From JBGPGW01 sp041484095 (GTDB lineage Bacteria > Pseudomonadota > Alphaproteobacteria > CADEGL01), in contig JBGPGW010000214.1 of assembly GCA_041484095.1 (NCBI GenBank), positions 1-6,261 on the forward strand: a DNA stretch of 6,261 bases. Direction: 5' to 3'. The notes under the pieces are model-generated. The model did no database searches. It was not told where the DNA came from and saw only the letters and a program-made list of their open reading frames with translations. Position numbers and translations under genes: made by a program. Positions 1-5,256 of the stretch are shown piece by piece (within the stretch, counting starts at the first letter, position 1; the number at the start of each line of letters is the position of its first letter).

Positions 1-528
1 CGCCTCGCGGAGCGATTCCTCGCAATAGCGCCCGGCCTCGCGGATGTATTCGATCTCCTTCGGCGACTTGATCCGGCGCACCTTTTCGATGAGTCCGGAG
101 CAATCGACGAAGTCTTTGACGCCCAGGCGTTCGACCAGCTTCTTGTAGCGCGACACGGAGAAGAACCAGGCGTCGTCCTGGTTGCCGATGCGCTTGGCGA
201 GCAGCTTGTACTTGGCCAGCGCGTTGTAGGTCGCGTCGTTCGGGTCCTCGGTGTCTTTGTACCCTTCGATGTTCTCGAGCATGCTGTCGACTTGCGCCTT
301 TCCGATGTTCAAGGCGCGGGTCAGGAGAATCGGCCCGTGATCGAGGGAGACGATGAGGATCTGATAGGTGAAATAACCGAGCGTGTGGTAGCCCGTGAGA
401 TAGACGATGTTCTCCGGCGTTGTGGTCAGCATCACGTCGATGCCGGCGCGCTGCATCTCGCGCCGCACCTTGGCGAGACGCTCCGCGTACTCCTCCCGGC
501 TGAAGGGCAGTTCGTTCTTCGCTGGCAT
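1..528 (-). CDS. M24-family peptidase/creatinase-like enzyme, N-terminal part (runs off the left edge)
   Basis: The 176 codons visible encode the N-terminal creatinase-type domain of an M24 'pita-bread' hydrolase; the gene continues beyond base 1. What is seen: an amphipathic N-terminal helix (about residues 10-29), then GIDVMLTTTPENIVYLTGY at 29-47, the classic start of a creatinase/prolidase N-domain. Near residues 143-168 comes the linker (VRRIKSPKEIEYIREAG) that leads into the catalytic domain. The metal ligands lie outside the window, so activity cannot be judged. The family includes Xaa-Pro peptidases, creatinase and ectoine hydrolase, all cytoplasmic enzymes that cut a peptide or amide-like C-N bond. 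The YFTYQ stretch after the first motif resembles ectoine-hydrolase or creatinase-like members more than classical PepQ, from memory only. The ATG at 528 follows a purine-rich GGGGGAAAG. It diverges from the ABC importer operon across 237 bases, so shared regulation is possible. There is no signal peptide. Confidence 0.85.
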   Translation of the reverse strand, partial: MPAKNELPFSREEYAERLAKVRREMQRAGIDVMLTTTPENIVYLTGYHTLGYFTYQILIVSLDHGPILLTRALNIGKAQVDSMLENIEGYKDTEDPNDATYNALAKYKLLAKRIGNQDDAWFFSVSRYKKLVERLGVKDFVDCSGLIEKVRRIKSPKEIEYIREAGRYCEESLREA

Positions 529-648
529 GTCTTTCCCCCGCAACGTTCGATCGGCCGAGATGGGCCGCTCACGGACATCGATTCCGCCGCCTAGAGTGTC
601 GTCGCCGCGGCGCTTTGTCGATACCCGGGACTCGCGACGTATGGCGGG

Positions 649-677
649 GTGACGATCGTGGTGCGGTTCGATAGAGT
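649..677 (+). promoter_or_regulatory. candidate sigma70-type promoter for the ABC importer operon
   Basis: GTGACG at 649-654 matches the -35 consensus at 4 of 6 positions. After a 17-base spacer, TAGAGT at 672-677 matches the -10 consensus at 4 of 6, including the conserved T1, A2 and T6. A transcript starting near 684 would have a leader of about 80 bases before the permease ATG at 766. This would also exclude an upstream GTG start at 649 for the permease. It is a consensus match by eye only; chance matches are common, though less so in GC-rich DNA. Confidence 0.3.
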
Positions 678-699
678 CATGCGGGGCGATCCGAATGCG

Positions 700-716
700 G
701 GGGGCCGCGCGCCCCC
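700..716 (+). promoter_or_regulatory. GC-only hairpin in the leader of the ABC operon
   Basis: GGGGGC (700-705) pairs perfectly with GCCCCC (711-716) around a 5-base loop. It lies about 40 bases before the Shine-Dalgarno sequence of the permease gene. A second possible stem, CCGGCG (720-725) with CGCCGG (742-747), follows it, so the region just upstream of the ribosome site could fold strongly. No T-run follows, so a simple intrinsic terminator is not supported. It could be an attenuator, an mRNA-stabilising stem, or merely a product of base composition. Confidence 0.25.
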
Positions 717-765
717 GTTCCGGCGGGTCCGGTCCCGGCGGCGCCGGCCGACGAAGGACAGGCAC

Positions 766-1536
766 ATGCCCAACTGGTTTTATCCGACCGCGACCGTGAT
801 CGCGCTGGTGGCTCTCTGGCAGGCGGTCGTGAGCGTCTTCGCGATCCCGGCCTATCTCATCCCGTCGCCCGGCGCGGTCTCGGACCAATTCGCGGCCCAA
901 TGGCGGCTGCTCGCGCGGGACGCGGGGATCACCTCCTTCGAGACGATCGGCGGATTCATCCTCAGCATCGCGGTCGGCGTGCCGCTGGCCATGGCGATCG
1001 TAAGCTCGCGCGCCGTCGATCAGGCGGTGATGCCGCTTCTCGTTCTCTCGCAGACCTTTCCCAAAGTGGCGATCGCGCCGCTGCTGCTGATCTGGTTCGG
1101 CATCAACACGACGACGTGGATGTTCGTGAGTTTCCTCGTCGCATTCTTCCCCGTCGTCATCGCGGGCGTCGCGGGCATGAGGGCGGTGGAGACGGAGACG
1201 ATGGAGCTCATCCGCTCCATGCGGGCCTCGCCCTGGCAGATTTTCTTCAAGGTGCGGCTTCCCACGGCCTTGCCGCACTTCTTCGCCGGCCTCAAGGTGG
1301 CGATCGCCTTCGCGGTCGTGGGGGCGGTGGTGGGGGAGTGGGTCGGCGCCGATCGCGGGCTCGGCCATCTCTTGCTGTGGGCCAACGCCAATCTCGACAC
1401 GCCGATGGTCTTCGCGGTTCTCATCGTGCTGATGGCGATCGGCGTGGTGCTGTATTACGCCGTGGTGTGGCTGGAGCGTCTCGCCATTCCCTGGCATGTG
1501 AGCATACGCGGTGAAGGCGTGCGGGCCACGATGTAA
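766..1536 (+). CDS. ABC importer permease, SsuC/TauC/ThiX-like family
   Basis: A 256-residue inner-membrane permease of the binding-protein-dependent class that imports nitrate, sulfonates, taurine or thiamine precursors. Hydrophobic segments lie near residues 7-26, 61-79, 88-111, 117-137, 178-198 and 216-237, giving about six membrane spans. IPSP at 32-35 after the first span is typical of this family. The cytoplasmic EAA loop that docks on the ATPase is clear at about 147-176, with ELIRSMRAS and LPTALPHFFAGL. The frame is open back to a GTG at 649, but the extra 39 residues are arginine-rich and unlike any permease N-terminus. The ATG at 766 has AAGGA at 754-758 with a 7-base spacing, so it was chosen. 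It is the first gene of a three-gene operon, 43 bases before the binding-protein gene. The substrate cannot be read from the permease. Confidence 0.93.
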   Translation: MPNWFYPTATVIALVALWQAVVSVFAIPAYLIPSPGAVSDQFAAQWRLLARDAGITSFETIGGFILSIAVGVPLAMAIVSSRAVDQAVMPLLVLSQTFPKVAIAPLLLIWFGINTTTWMFVSFLVAFFPVVIAGVAGMRAVETETMELIRSMRASPWQIFFKVRLPTALPHFFAGLKVAIAFAVVGAVVGEWVGADRGLGHLLLWANANLDTPMVFAVLIVLMAIGVVLYYAVVWLERLAIPWHVSIRGEGVRATM

Positions 1537-1579
1537 TGCCGGACGGGTATCGGCTATGACAACAACAGGGGAGGCGATC

Positions 1580-2557
1580 ATGAAGCTCTTGCGTGCACTC
1601 GCCGTCGCGGGCTTGGCGATGGTGCTGGGTGCGGGTGTGGCCCAGGCCCAGGACAAGGTGAGCTTCCGGCTCGACTGGCAGATCTACGGGACGCACGCGC
1701 CGTTCTTCCTCGCGAAGGAGAAGGGCTACTACGCGGCGGAAAAACTCGACGTGACGTTGAACGAAGGGCAGGGAGCCGCGACGGTCGCGAAGCTTCTGGC
1801 CGAGGGGGCCGATCCCATCGGCTTCCTCGATTTCGGCACGATGATCAAGGGCACGGCGCAGGGCCTGCCGCTCAAGGCCGTGTTCGGCATCAACATGAAC
1901 AGCCCGATGATCATCATTTCGCACGCCGACAACCCGATCAAGACGGCGAAGGACCTCGAGGGAAAGATCATCGCCATGTCGCCCGCGGAATCGACGGCGC
2001 AGATCTTCCCGGCTCTCCTCGCGGCGGCCGGCGTCGAGGCGAACAAGGTCAGCGTCATCAATCCGGCGGTGGGTGCCAAGAACGCGCTCTTCCTTCAGAA
2101 GCGCGCGGACGGAATCACCGGTTACGTCAACGTGCAGGTGGCGCAGGTCGAGGCGCAAGGGGCGAAGACCCACTACTTCTTCTATTCGGAGTACGGCGTG
2201 AACACGATGGCCAACGGCATCGTCGCCAACGCCGATTGGCTCGCGAAGAATCCGGATGTGGCGAAGCGGTTCCTCAGGGCCACCGCGAAGGGCTGGGCGG
2301 ATGCGAAGAAGGATCCCGCTTCGGCGATCGCGGCCGTGCTCAAGGCCTATCCGCAACTCGAAGGGCAGAAGGCCGTCCTCGCGCGCCAGCTCGACCTCAC
2401 CTTCCAGACGCTCGAGACTCCCGCCACCAAGGGCAAGCCTGCCGGCTGGATGGCGAAGTCCGACTGGGAGAAGACCCAGGAAATCCTCGTGAAATACGGC
2501 GGTCTCAAGGACCCGAAACCGATCGACCAGATCTTTACGAACGACTTCGTGCCCTAG
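1580..2557 (+). CDS. ABC importer periplasmic substrate-binding protein, NMT1/THI5-like
   Basis: A 325-residue exported binding protein that should capture the substrate in the periplasm and deliver it to the permease encoded upstream. Residues 1-23 form a Sec signal peptide: basic KLLR start, hydrophobic core, and AQA before a likely cleavage at 23/24. There is no lipobox cysteine. The mature part opens with SFRLDWQIYGTHAPFFLAKEKGYY (28-51, shown here as two overlapping motifs: RLDW and THAPFF..AKEKGYY), the signature start of NMT1/THI5-like proteins. Members of that family bind pyrimidine thiamine precursors, riboflavin, sulfonates, nitrate or other small organics. I do not see the cysteine-rich CCKYA-type motif of yeast THI5 and ThiY, so an HMP-type ligand is not supported. 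The ATG at 1580 is preceded by a strong GGGGAGG at 1568-1574. An in-frame ATG at 1556 would add eight polar residues before the signal peptide and is less likely. It ends eight bases before the ATPase start. Confidence 0.93.
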   Translation: MKLLRALAVAGLAMVLGAGVAQAQDKVSFRLDWQIYGTHAPFFLAKEKGYYAAEKLDVTLNEGQGAATVAKLLAEGADPIGFLDFGTMIKGTAQGLPLKAVFGINMNSPMIIISHADNPIKTAKDLEGKIIAMSPAESTAQIFPALLAAAGVEANKVSVINPAVGAKNALFLQKRADGITGYVNVQVAQVEAQGAKTHYFFYSEYGVNTMANGIVANADWLAKNPDVAKRFLRATAKGWADAKKDPASAIAAVLKAYPQLEGQKAVLARQLDLTFQTLETPATKGKPAGWMAKSDWEKTQEILVKYGGLKDPKPIDQIFTNDFVP

Positions 2558-2565
2558 GCACGGAC

Positions 2566-3336
2566 GTGGCATCGGACATCGGGCTCACGGGCATCGCCAA
2601 GGCCTTTCCCGCCAAGGCGGGCGAGGTCCTGGCGCTCGAGCACATCGACCTCGATGTCGCACCCGGCGAGTTCGTGTCCGTGCTGGGCCCATCCGGCTGC
2701 GGCAAGAGCACGCTCTTGCGGATCGTCGCGGGCCTCGTTCCGCCGAGCCGCGGCAAGGTCTTCGTGCAGGGGCGGGCGGTCGAAGGCCCGAATCCGAACG
2801 TCGGCATCGTCTTCCAAAGCCCCGTGCTGCTGCCGTGGCGCACGGTGCTCGCCAATATCGAGCTGCCGGTCGAGGTGCGGAAGCTCGATCGCGCGTCGCA
2901 CCGGGAGAAGGCGCAGGCCCTCATCGGCCTCGCCGGCCTCGCCGGATTCGAGAACAGCTTTCCCTACCAGCTCTCCGGCGGCATGCAGCAGCGCGTGTCG
3001 CTTTGCCGCGCGCTCGTCCACGATCCCGCGCTGTTGCTCATGGACGAGCCGTTCGGCGCCCTGGACGCGCTCACGCGCGAACAGATGAATCTGGAATTGC
3101 AGCGCATCTGGATGGAGACGCGGAAGACCGTGCTGTTCATCACGCACAGTCTCGCCGAATCCGTGTTTCTTTCGGACCGGGTCATCGTGATGACGCCGCG
3201 GCCGGGCAAGATCGCGGCGATCATTCCCGTGCCGCTCCCGCGCCCGCGCACGCTCGACAGCATGCGTGCGCCGGCATTTCTCGATGCCGTGGCGGAGGCG
3301 CGAACGGTGATGAATACGGCGGGCCTCAGCGGCTAG
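2566..3336 (+). CDS. ABC importer ATPase, SsuB/TauB-like family
   Basis: A 256-residue cytoplasmic ATPase that powers the importer encoded by the two preceding genes. All expected motifs are present: Walker A GPSGCGKST at 41-49, Q-loop glutamine Q84 in VFQSPVLLPW, signature LSGGMQQR at 136-143, Walker B LLLMDEP at 156-162 followed by a GALDA D-loop, and the switch histidine H194 in FITHS. The LLPWRTVLANIELP segment after the Q-loop is typical of nitrate/sulfonate/taurine-type ATPases. No ATG is available near the N-terminus. The GTG at 2566 lies just after the binding-protein stop, with TAGG (2555-2558) as a weak ribosome site, and gives the family's usual N-terminus and length. The frame stays open far upstream inside the binding-protein gene, but that part is out-of-frame noise. 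The tight spacing suggests translational coupling. Confidence 0.95.
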   Translation: MASDIGLTGIAKAFPAKAGEVLALEHIDLDVAPGEFVSVLGPSGCGKSTLLRIVAGLVPPSRGKVFVQGRAVEGPNPNVGIVFQSPVLLPWRTVLANIELPVEVRKLDRASHREKAQALIGLAGLAGFENSFPYQLSGGMQQRVSLCRALVHDPALLLMDEPFGALDALTREQMNLELQRIWMETRKTVLFITHSLAESVFLSDRVIVMTPRPGKIAAIIPVPLPRPRTLDSMRAPAFLDAVAEARTVMNTAGLSG

Positions 3337-3349
3337 GGGCCCGCGCGCC

Positions 3350-3793
3350 CTAATGCGCCAGGGCCTTCCAGCTCGCCTCGGCCCTGGCGATGGCGGTGAC
3401 GGGATCGGCCAATAGTTTTTCGCGTACTGCCATGTTGTAAGTGAGATAGAGCCGGTCGTTCACGACGGCCCAGGCTTCGGGGTCGGCATCGACCTTGTAC
3501 CCCTCCACGATGCCGAGCACGCAGTAGCCGGAGAACTGCGGGGCGTAACGCTCGGGTTGCGCGATGAAAAGCGCGCGATGCGCCGGCGTCGCGAATTGAT
3601 ACAAGGCACCGCCCCAGGCATAGAGATATTCCTGATTCCCCTTTGCCGCTCGGCCGATGGTGAAATAGGCGACGGGGTCATAGCCGCTGAGGGCAATTCG
3701 CGGCCATTCGCTGGATTCGGTGTTCGCCGACGCCATGGCGGCGGCGATCACGCCCGCAAGAATCGGGGCTGCCCTGATGATACGCGCCCACAT
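3350..3793 (-). CDS. secreted YHS-domain protein (copy A)
   Basis: A 147-residue exported protein of unknown biochemical role. Residues 1-23 form a signal peptide (RIIR, hydrophobic core, likely cleavage after ASA at 23), so it should act in the periplasm. The mature part has the YHS core: GYDPVAYF at 37-44, then ALYQFATPAHRALF (63-76) with the family's spaced Tyr and His, PERYAPQF at 80-87, and GYC with Cys91. DPEAW at 104-108 and VNDRLYLTY at 111-119 follow. YHS domains are small, probably metal-binding modules also found in copper-handling proteins and hydroxylases. From memory, this bacterial group includes members with selenocysteine; here position 91 is an ordinary Cys. The ATG at 3793 has GAGGGGA at 3799-3805, five bases away. 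It converges on the ATPase gene, with 13 bases between the ends, and is a paralogue of the gene at 4019-4462. Confidence 0.88.
   Translation of the reverse strand: MWARIIRAAPILAGVIAAAMASANTESSEWPRIALSGYDPVAYFTIGRAAKGNQEYLYAWGGALYQFATPAHRALFIAQPERYAPQFSGYCVLGIVEGYKVDADPEAWAVVNDRLYLTYNMAVREKLLADPVTAIARAEASWKALAH
3356..3389. terminator. perfect 10-bp inverted repeat at convergent gene ends, possible terminator
   Basis: CGCCAGGGCC (3356-3365) and GGCCCTGGCG (3380-3389) are exact reverse complements around a 14-base loop. The repeat lies inside the last codons of YHS copy A. It starts 20 bases after the ATPase stop on the opposite strand, so it could fold in transcripts from either side. Neither side has a T-run, so a classical intrinsic terminator is not shown. 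It may act as a 3'-end stabilising stem or with Rho. A shorter TAGGG/CCCTA symmetry (3334-3338 and 3348-3352) overlaps both stop codons. Confidence 0.4.
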
Positions 3794-3888
3794 GATCGTC
3801 CCCTCTGTCTCCGCAGCGCATACGCGACCCGTCCTGGGCGCGGGATCATCCGGGCGCCGACCGGGACGCCGTGGATGCGAACGGTACC

Positions 3889-3917
3889 ATGTTCTGCGGG
3901 AGGGGCCGCGTGGTCAA
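3889..3917 (-). promoter_or_regulatory. weak candidate promoter for YHS copy A
   Basis: Read on the minus strand, TTGACC (3917-3912) matches the -35 consensus at 5 of 6 positions. A 17-base spacer leads to GAACAT (3894-3889), a poor -10 match at 3 of 6. This would give a leader of about 90 bases before the ATG at 3793. The good -35 and exact spacing are in its favour; the weak -10 keeps confidence low. YHS copy A may instead be read through from copy B. Confidence 0.25.
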
Positions 3918-3974
3918 CCAATTCCATGGCTTAGGCTGAATGGCTAATGCAAAGCCGCGGCAATTGGGTCTTGG

Positions 3975-3994
3975 GCGGCGGGCGCGGCCGCCGC
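3975..3994 (-). terminator. GC-only stem-loop after YHS copy B, possible terminator
   Basis: GCGGCGG (3975-3981) pairs perfectly with CCGCCGC (3988-3994) around a 6-base loop. It starts 25 bases downstream of the stop of the gene at 4019-4462. There is no T-run after it in the reading direction. It may weaken read-through from copy B into copy A or protect the 3' end of the copy B message, but could also reflect GC-rich composition. Confidence 0.35.
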
Positions 3995-4018
3995 TGGCAG
4001 GGGCGATCGGCCTCGCCG

Positions 4019-4462
4019 TCACGGCTTCATCGTTTTCCAGTTCTTTTCCGCTTTCGCGATGTTCGTGGCCGCGTCGGCGCGCCACTGGTCCCGGAACGCC
4101 TGGTCGTAGTTGAGATACAGTTTCCCGTTCACGATCGTCCATGCCTCGGGGTCGACCTCGGCCTTCATGCCTTTGGCGACGCCGAGCGCGCAGAATCCGC
4201 CGAACTGCGGCGCGTAGCGCTCCGGGTCCGCCGCGAATTGGTCGCGGTGTTGAGGACTCGCGAATTGGTAGAGGGAGCCCTGCCAGACCTGTTTGAATTC
4301 CGGCTTGCCGACGACCGCGCGGCCGTCGGTGAAGTAGGCGACGGGATCGTAGCCCTTGATCGCAAGTTTCGGTGAATCGGCCGCCCATGCGCCGAGCGCC
4401 ATGACCAGAACGACGAAAACGCCACCGATAAGTCGGACGGCTCGACGGACGCACATCTTCAT
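4019..4462 (-). CDS. secreted YHS-domain protein (copy B)
   Basis: A 147-residue exported YHS-domain protein, paralogue of the gene at 3350-3793. Residues 1-27 form a signal peptide (MCVRRAVR basic start, hydrophobic 11-25, likely cleavage after AWA at 27). The mature part aligns with copy A without a single gap: GYDPVAYF at 37-44, SLYQFASPQHRDQF (63-76), PERYAPQF at 80-87, GGFCALG with Cys91, DPEAW at 104-108 and LYLNY at 115-119. I count 64 identities over residues 31-147, about 55%. The signal peptides differ, and the C-terminus is lysine-rich here (KAEKNWKTMKP). Function is unknown; a periplasmic metal- or redox-related role is the family-level guess. The ATG at 4462 follows a strong GGAGGAAGGAT, better than that of copy A, so this copy may be translated more. 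A second ATG two codons in is also possible. It is separated from copy A by 225 bases, so the two may be transcribed separately. Confidence 0.88.
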   Translation of the reverse strand: MKMCVRRAVRLIGGVFVVLVMALGAWAADSPKLAIKGYDPVAYFTDGRAVVGKPEFKQVWQGSLYQFASPQHRDQFAADPERYAPQFGGFCALGVAKGMKAEVDPEAWTIVNGKLYLNYDQAFRDQWRADAATNIAKAEKNWKTMKP

Positions 4463-4518
4463 ATCCTTCCTCCGCCTGCGCTGCAGATCAGCAAACGAGT
4501 TGGCAAGGCCCTCGTTCG

Positions 4519-4535
4519 CCCCGGGCGAGCCGGGG
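4519..4535 (-). terminator. short GC stem-loop between the acetyltransferase and YHS copy B
   Basis: CCCCGG (4519-4524) pairs with CCGGGG (4530-4535) around a 5-base loop, 43 bases past the acetyltransferase stop and 57 bases before the YHS copy B start. No T-run follows. It might end the acetyltransferase transcript or form a stem in the YHS copy B leader. A six-pair stem of this composition can occur by chance here. Confidence 0.22.
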
Positions 4536-4577
4536 ACGACCGCGCTCCGGCATGATCCGGCGGTCGGGCCGCGGCCG

Positions 4578-5045
4578 TCAACGGTGTTCAGCGCCGATCA
4601 GAAGGCGCATCGCCAGCATCGTCGACGCGGTGAAACCGTGGCGGGCGTAGAAGCGCTGCCCCGCGAGGTTCGAGCGGTCCGTCAGGAGCGTGATCCGAAG
4701 GCAGCCCGCACGGCGCGCGAAATCCGTAGCCGCGGTCAAGAGCAGGGCGCCGGCGCCGCGGCCGCGCCGCTCGGGGGCCACCACCATGTCTTCGAGGAGT
4801 GCCGCGCGGCCGCCCAATGCCGTCGAAACGATGAACAAGAGACTGACCATTCCCCAGATGGCCTCGCCCTCCCGGAGCACGAGGATTTGGCCCGCCGCCG
4901 GATTGTCGATGATCTCGCGAAGGCCTCTTTCCTGAAGCGCCCGGTCCGGCTCGAACTCCACTTCCTGCGAGAAGAGAATCGTCAGGAGTTCGGCGAGGCG
5001 GGGGATGTCCGCAATCGTCGCTGAATCGACCCGCATTGCCTGCAT
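4578..5045 (-). CDS. GNAT-family N-acetyltransferase
   Basis: A 155-residue cytoplasmic protein of the GNAT fold, which moves an acetyl group from acetyl-CoA to an amine. Seen in order: the N-terminal strand and helix with TIADIPRLAELL (10-21), the beta-strand pair around ILVLREGEAIWGMVSL (54-69), motif A with LLEDMVVAPERRGRGAGALL (83-102), whose R-R-G-R-G-A (93-98) forms the acetyl-CoA pyrophosphate loop, and motif B with FYARHGF at 131-137. The acceptor substrate cannot be predicted; small-molecule or protein N-termini are equally possible. The frame is open to an ATG at 5090, but GGAG precedes the ATG at 5045 at a suitable distance, and the domain starts at about residue 5, so 5045 was chosen. 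An ATG three codons further in is a second option. It has the same orientation as the YHS genes, with a 115-base gap, and diverges from the cyclase gene. Confidence 0.88.
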   Translation of the reverse strand: MQAMRVDSATIADIPRLAELLTILFSQEVEFEPDRALQERGLREIIDNPAAGQILVLREGEAIWGMVSLLFIVSTALGGRAALLEDMVVAPERRGRGAGALLLTAATDFARRAGCLRITLLTDRSNLAGQRFYARHGFTASTMLAMRLLIGAEHR

Positions 5046-5116
5046 TGATTGATCTCCACACCAGTGGTTCGGGCGCACGCGCCCCATCATGGTCTCGGCG
5101 AGGGTAGCGAGCCTCC

Positions 5117-5150
5117 CCGGCCGCGACGAGTCGCGAAAGAGCGCGGCCGG
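5117..5150. promoter_or_regulatory. overlapping palindromes between divergent acetyltransferase and cyclase genes
   Basis: CCGGCCGCG (5117-5125) and CGCGGCCGG (5142-5150) form a perfect 9-bp inverted repeat with a 16-base centre. A second, mutually exclusive palindrome, CGCGAC-GA-GTCGCG (5122-5135), overlaps its left arm. The two-base centre of the second one suits a dimeric protein site better than a hairpin. The site lies in the 211-base gap between two divergent starts (5045 and 5257), where an operator would be expected. No known regulator consensus was recognised, and GC-rich sequence yields such symmetry by chance fairly often. Confidence 0.28.
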
Positions 5151-5256
5151 TTCGCCTCCGCGCTCCGCCTGAGCCGGTCGAGGCCATGACCGTCATTCCG
5201 CGGCCGTGGGCGAATGGACTAAGGTAGCGGCCCGGTCCGCGACAGCACGCCACCCC

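Noticed and set aside
603..612. The perfect palindrome CGCCGCGGCG
   Set aside because: It is short and made only of G and C, so it is expected by chance in DNA of this composition.
593..621. A possible minus-strand promoter for the M24 gene (TCGACA, 17 bases, CACTCT)
   Set aside because: The -35 match is 5 of 6, but the -10 match is only 2 of 6, so it is not strong enough to annotate.
292..652. Plus-strand open frames overlapping the M24 enzyme start
   Set aside because: Their translations show no family resemblance and lie antisense to a recognisable creatinase-type N-domain.
649..765. An N-terminal extension of the permease from a GTG
   Set aside because: The added residues are arginine-rich and unlike permease N-termini. 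A good ribosome site precedes the ATG at 766, and the region contains a candidate promoter.
2236..2565. An upstream extension of the ATPase frame by 110 codons
   Set aside because: It overlaps the binding-protein gene in another frame and its translation is low-complexity Arg/Gly-rich. The ATPase family begins just before the VLALEHIDL strand, matching the GTG at 2566.
1421..2572. A 383-codon open frame on the minus strand opposite the binding-protein gene
   Set aside because: It mirrors the codons of a clear, well-conserved gene on the plus strand. Its translation is dominated by Arg, Leu, Gly, Glu and Asp with no recognisable domain, as expected for an antisense frame in GC-rich DNA.
3846..4454. 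A 202-codon minus-strand frame overlapping YHS copy B
   Set aside because: It is an out-of-frame reading of YHS copy B and its flank, rich in Arg, Pro and Gly. YHS copy B itself has a signal peptide, domain match and strong ribosome site.
4588..5253. A 221-codon minus-strand frame across the acetyltransferase gene
   Set aside because: It is the shifted frame of the GNAT gene; the real frame carries the acetyl-CoA loop and motif B.
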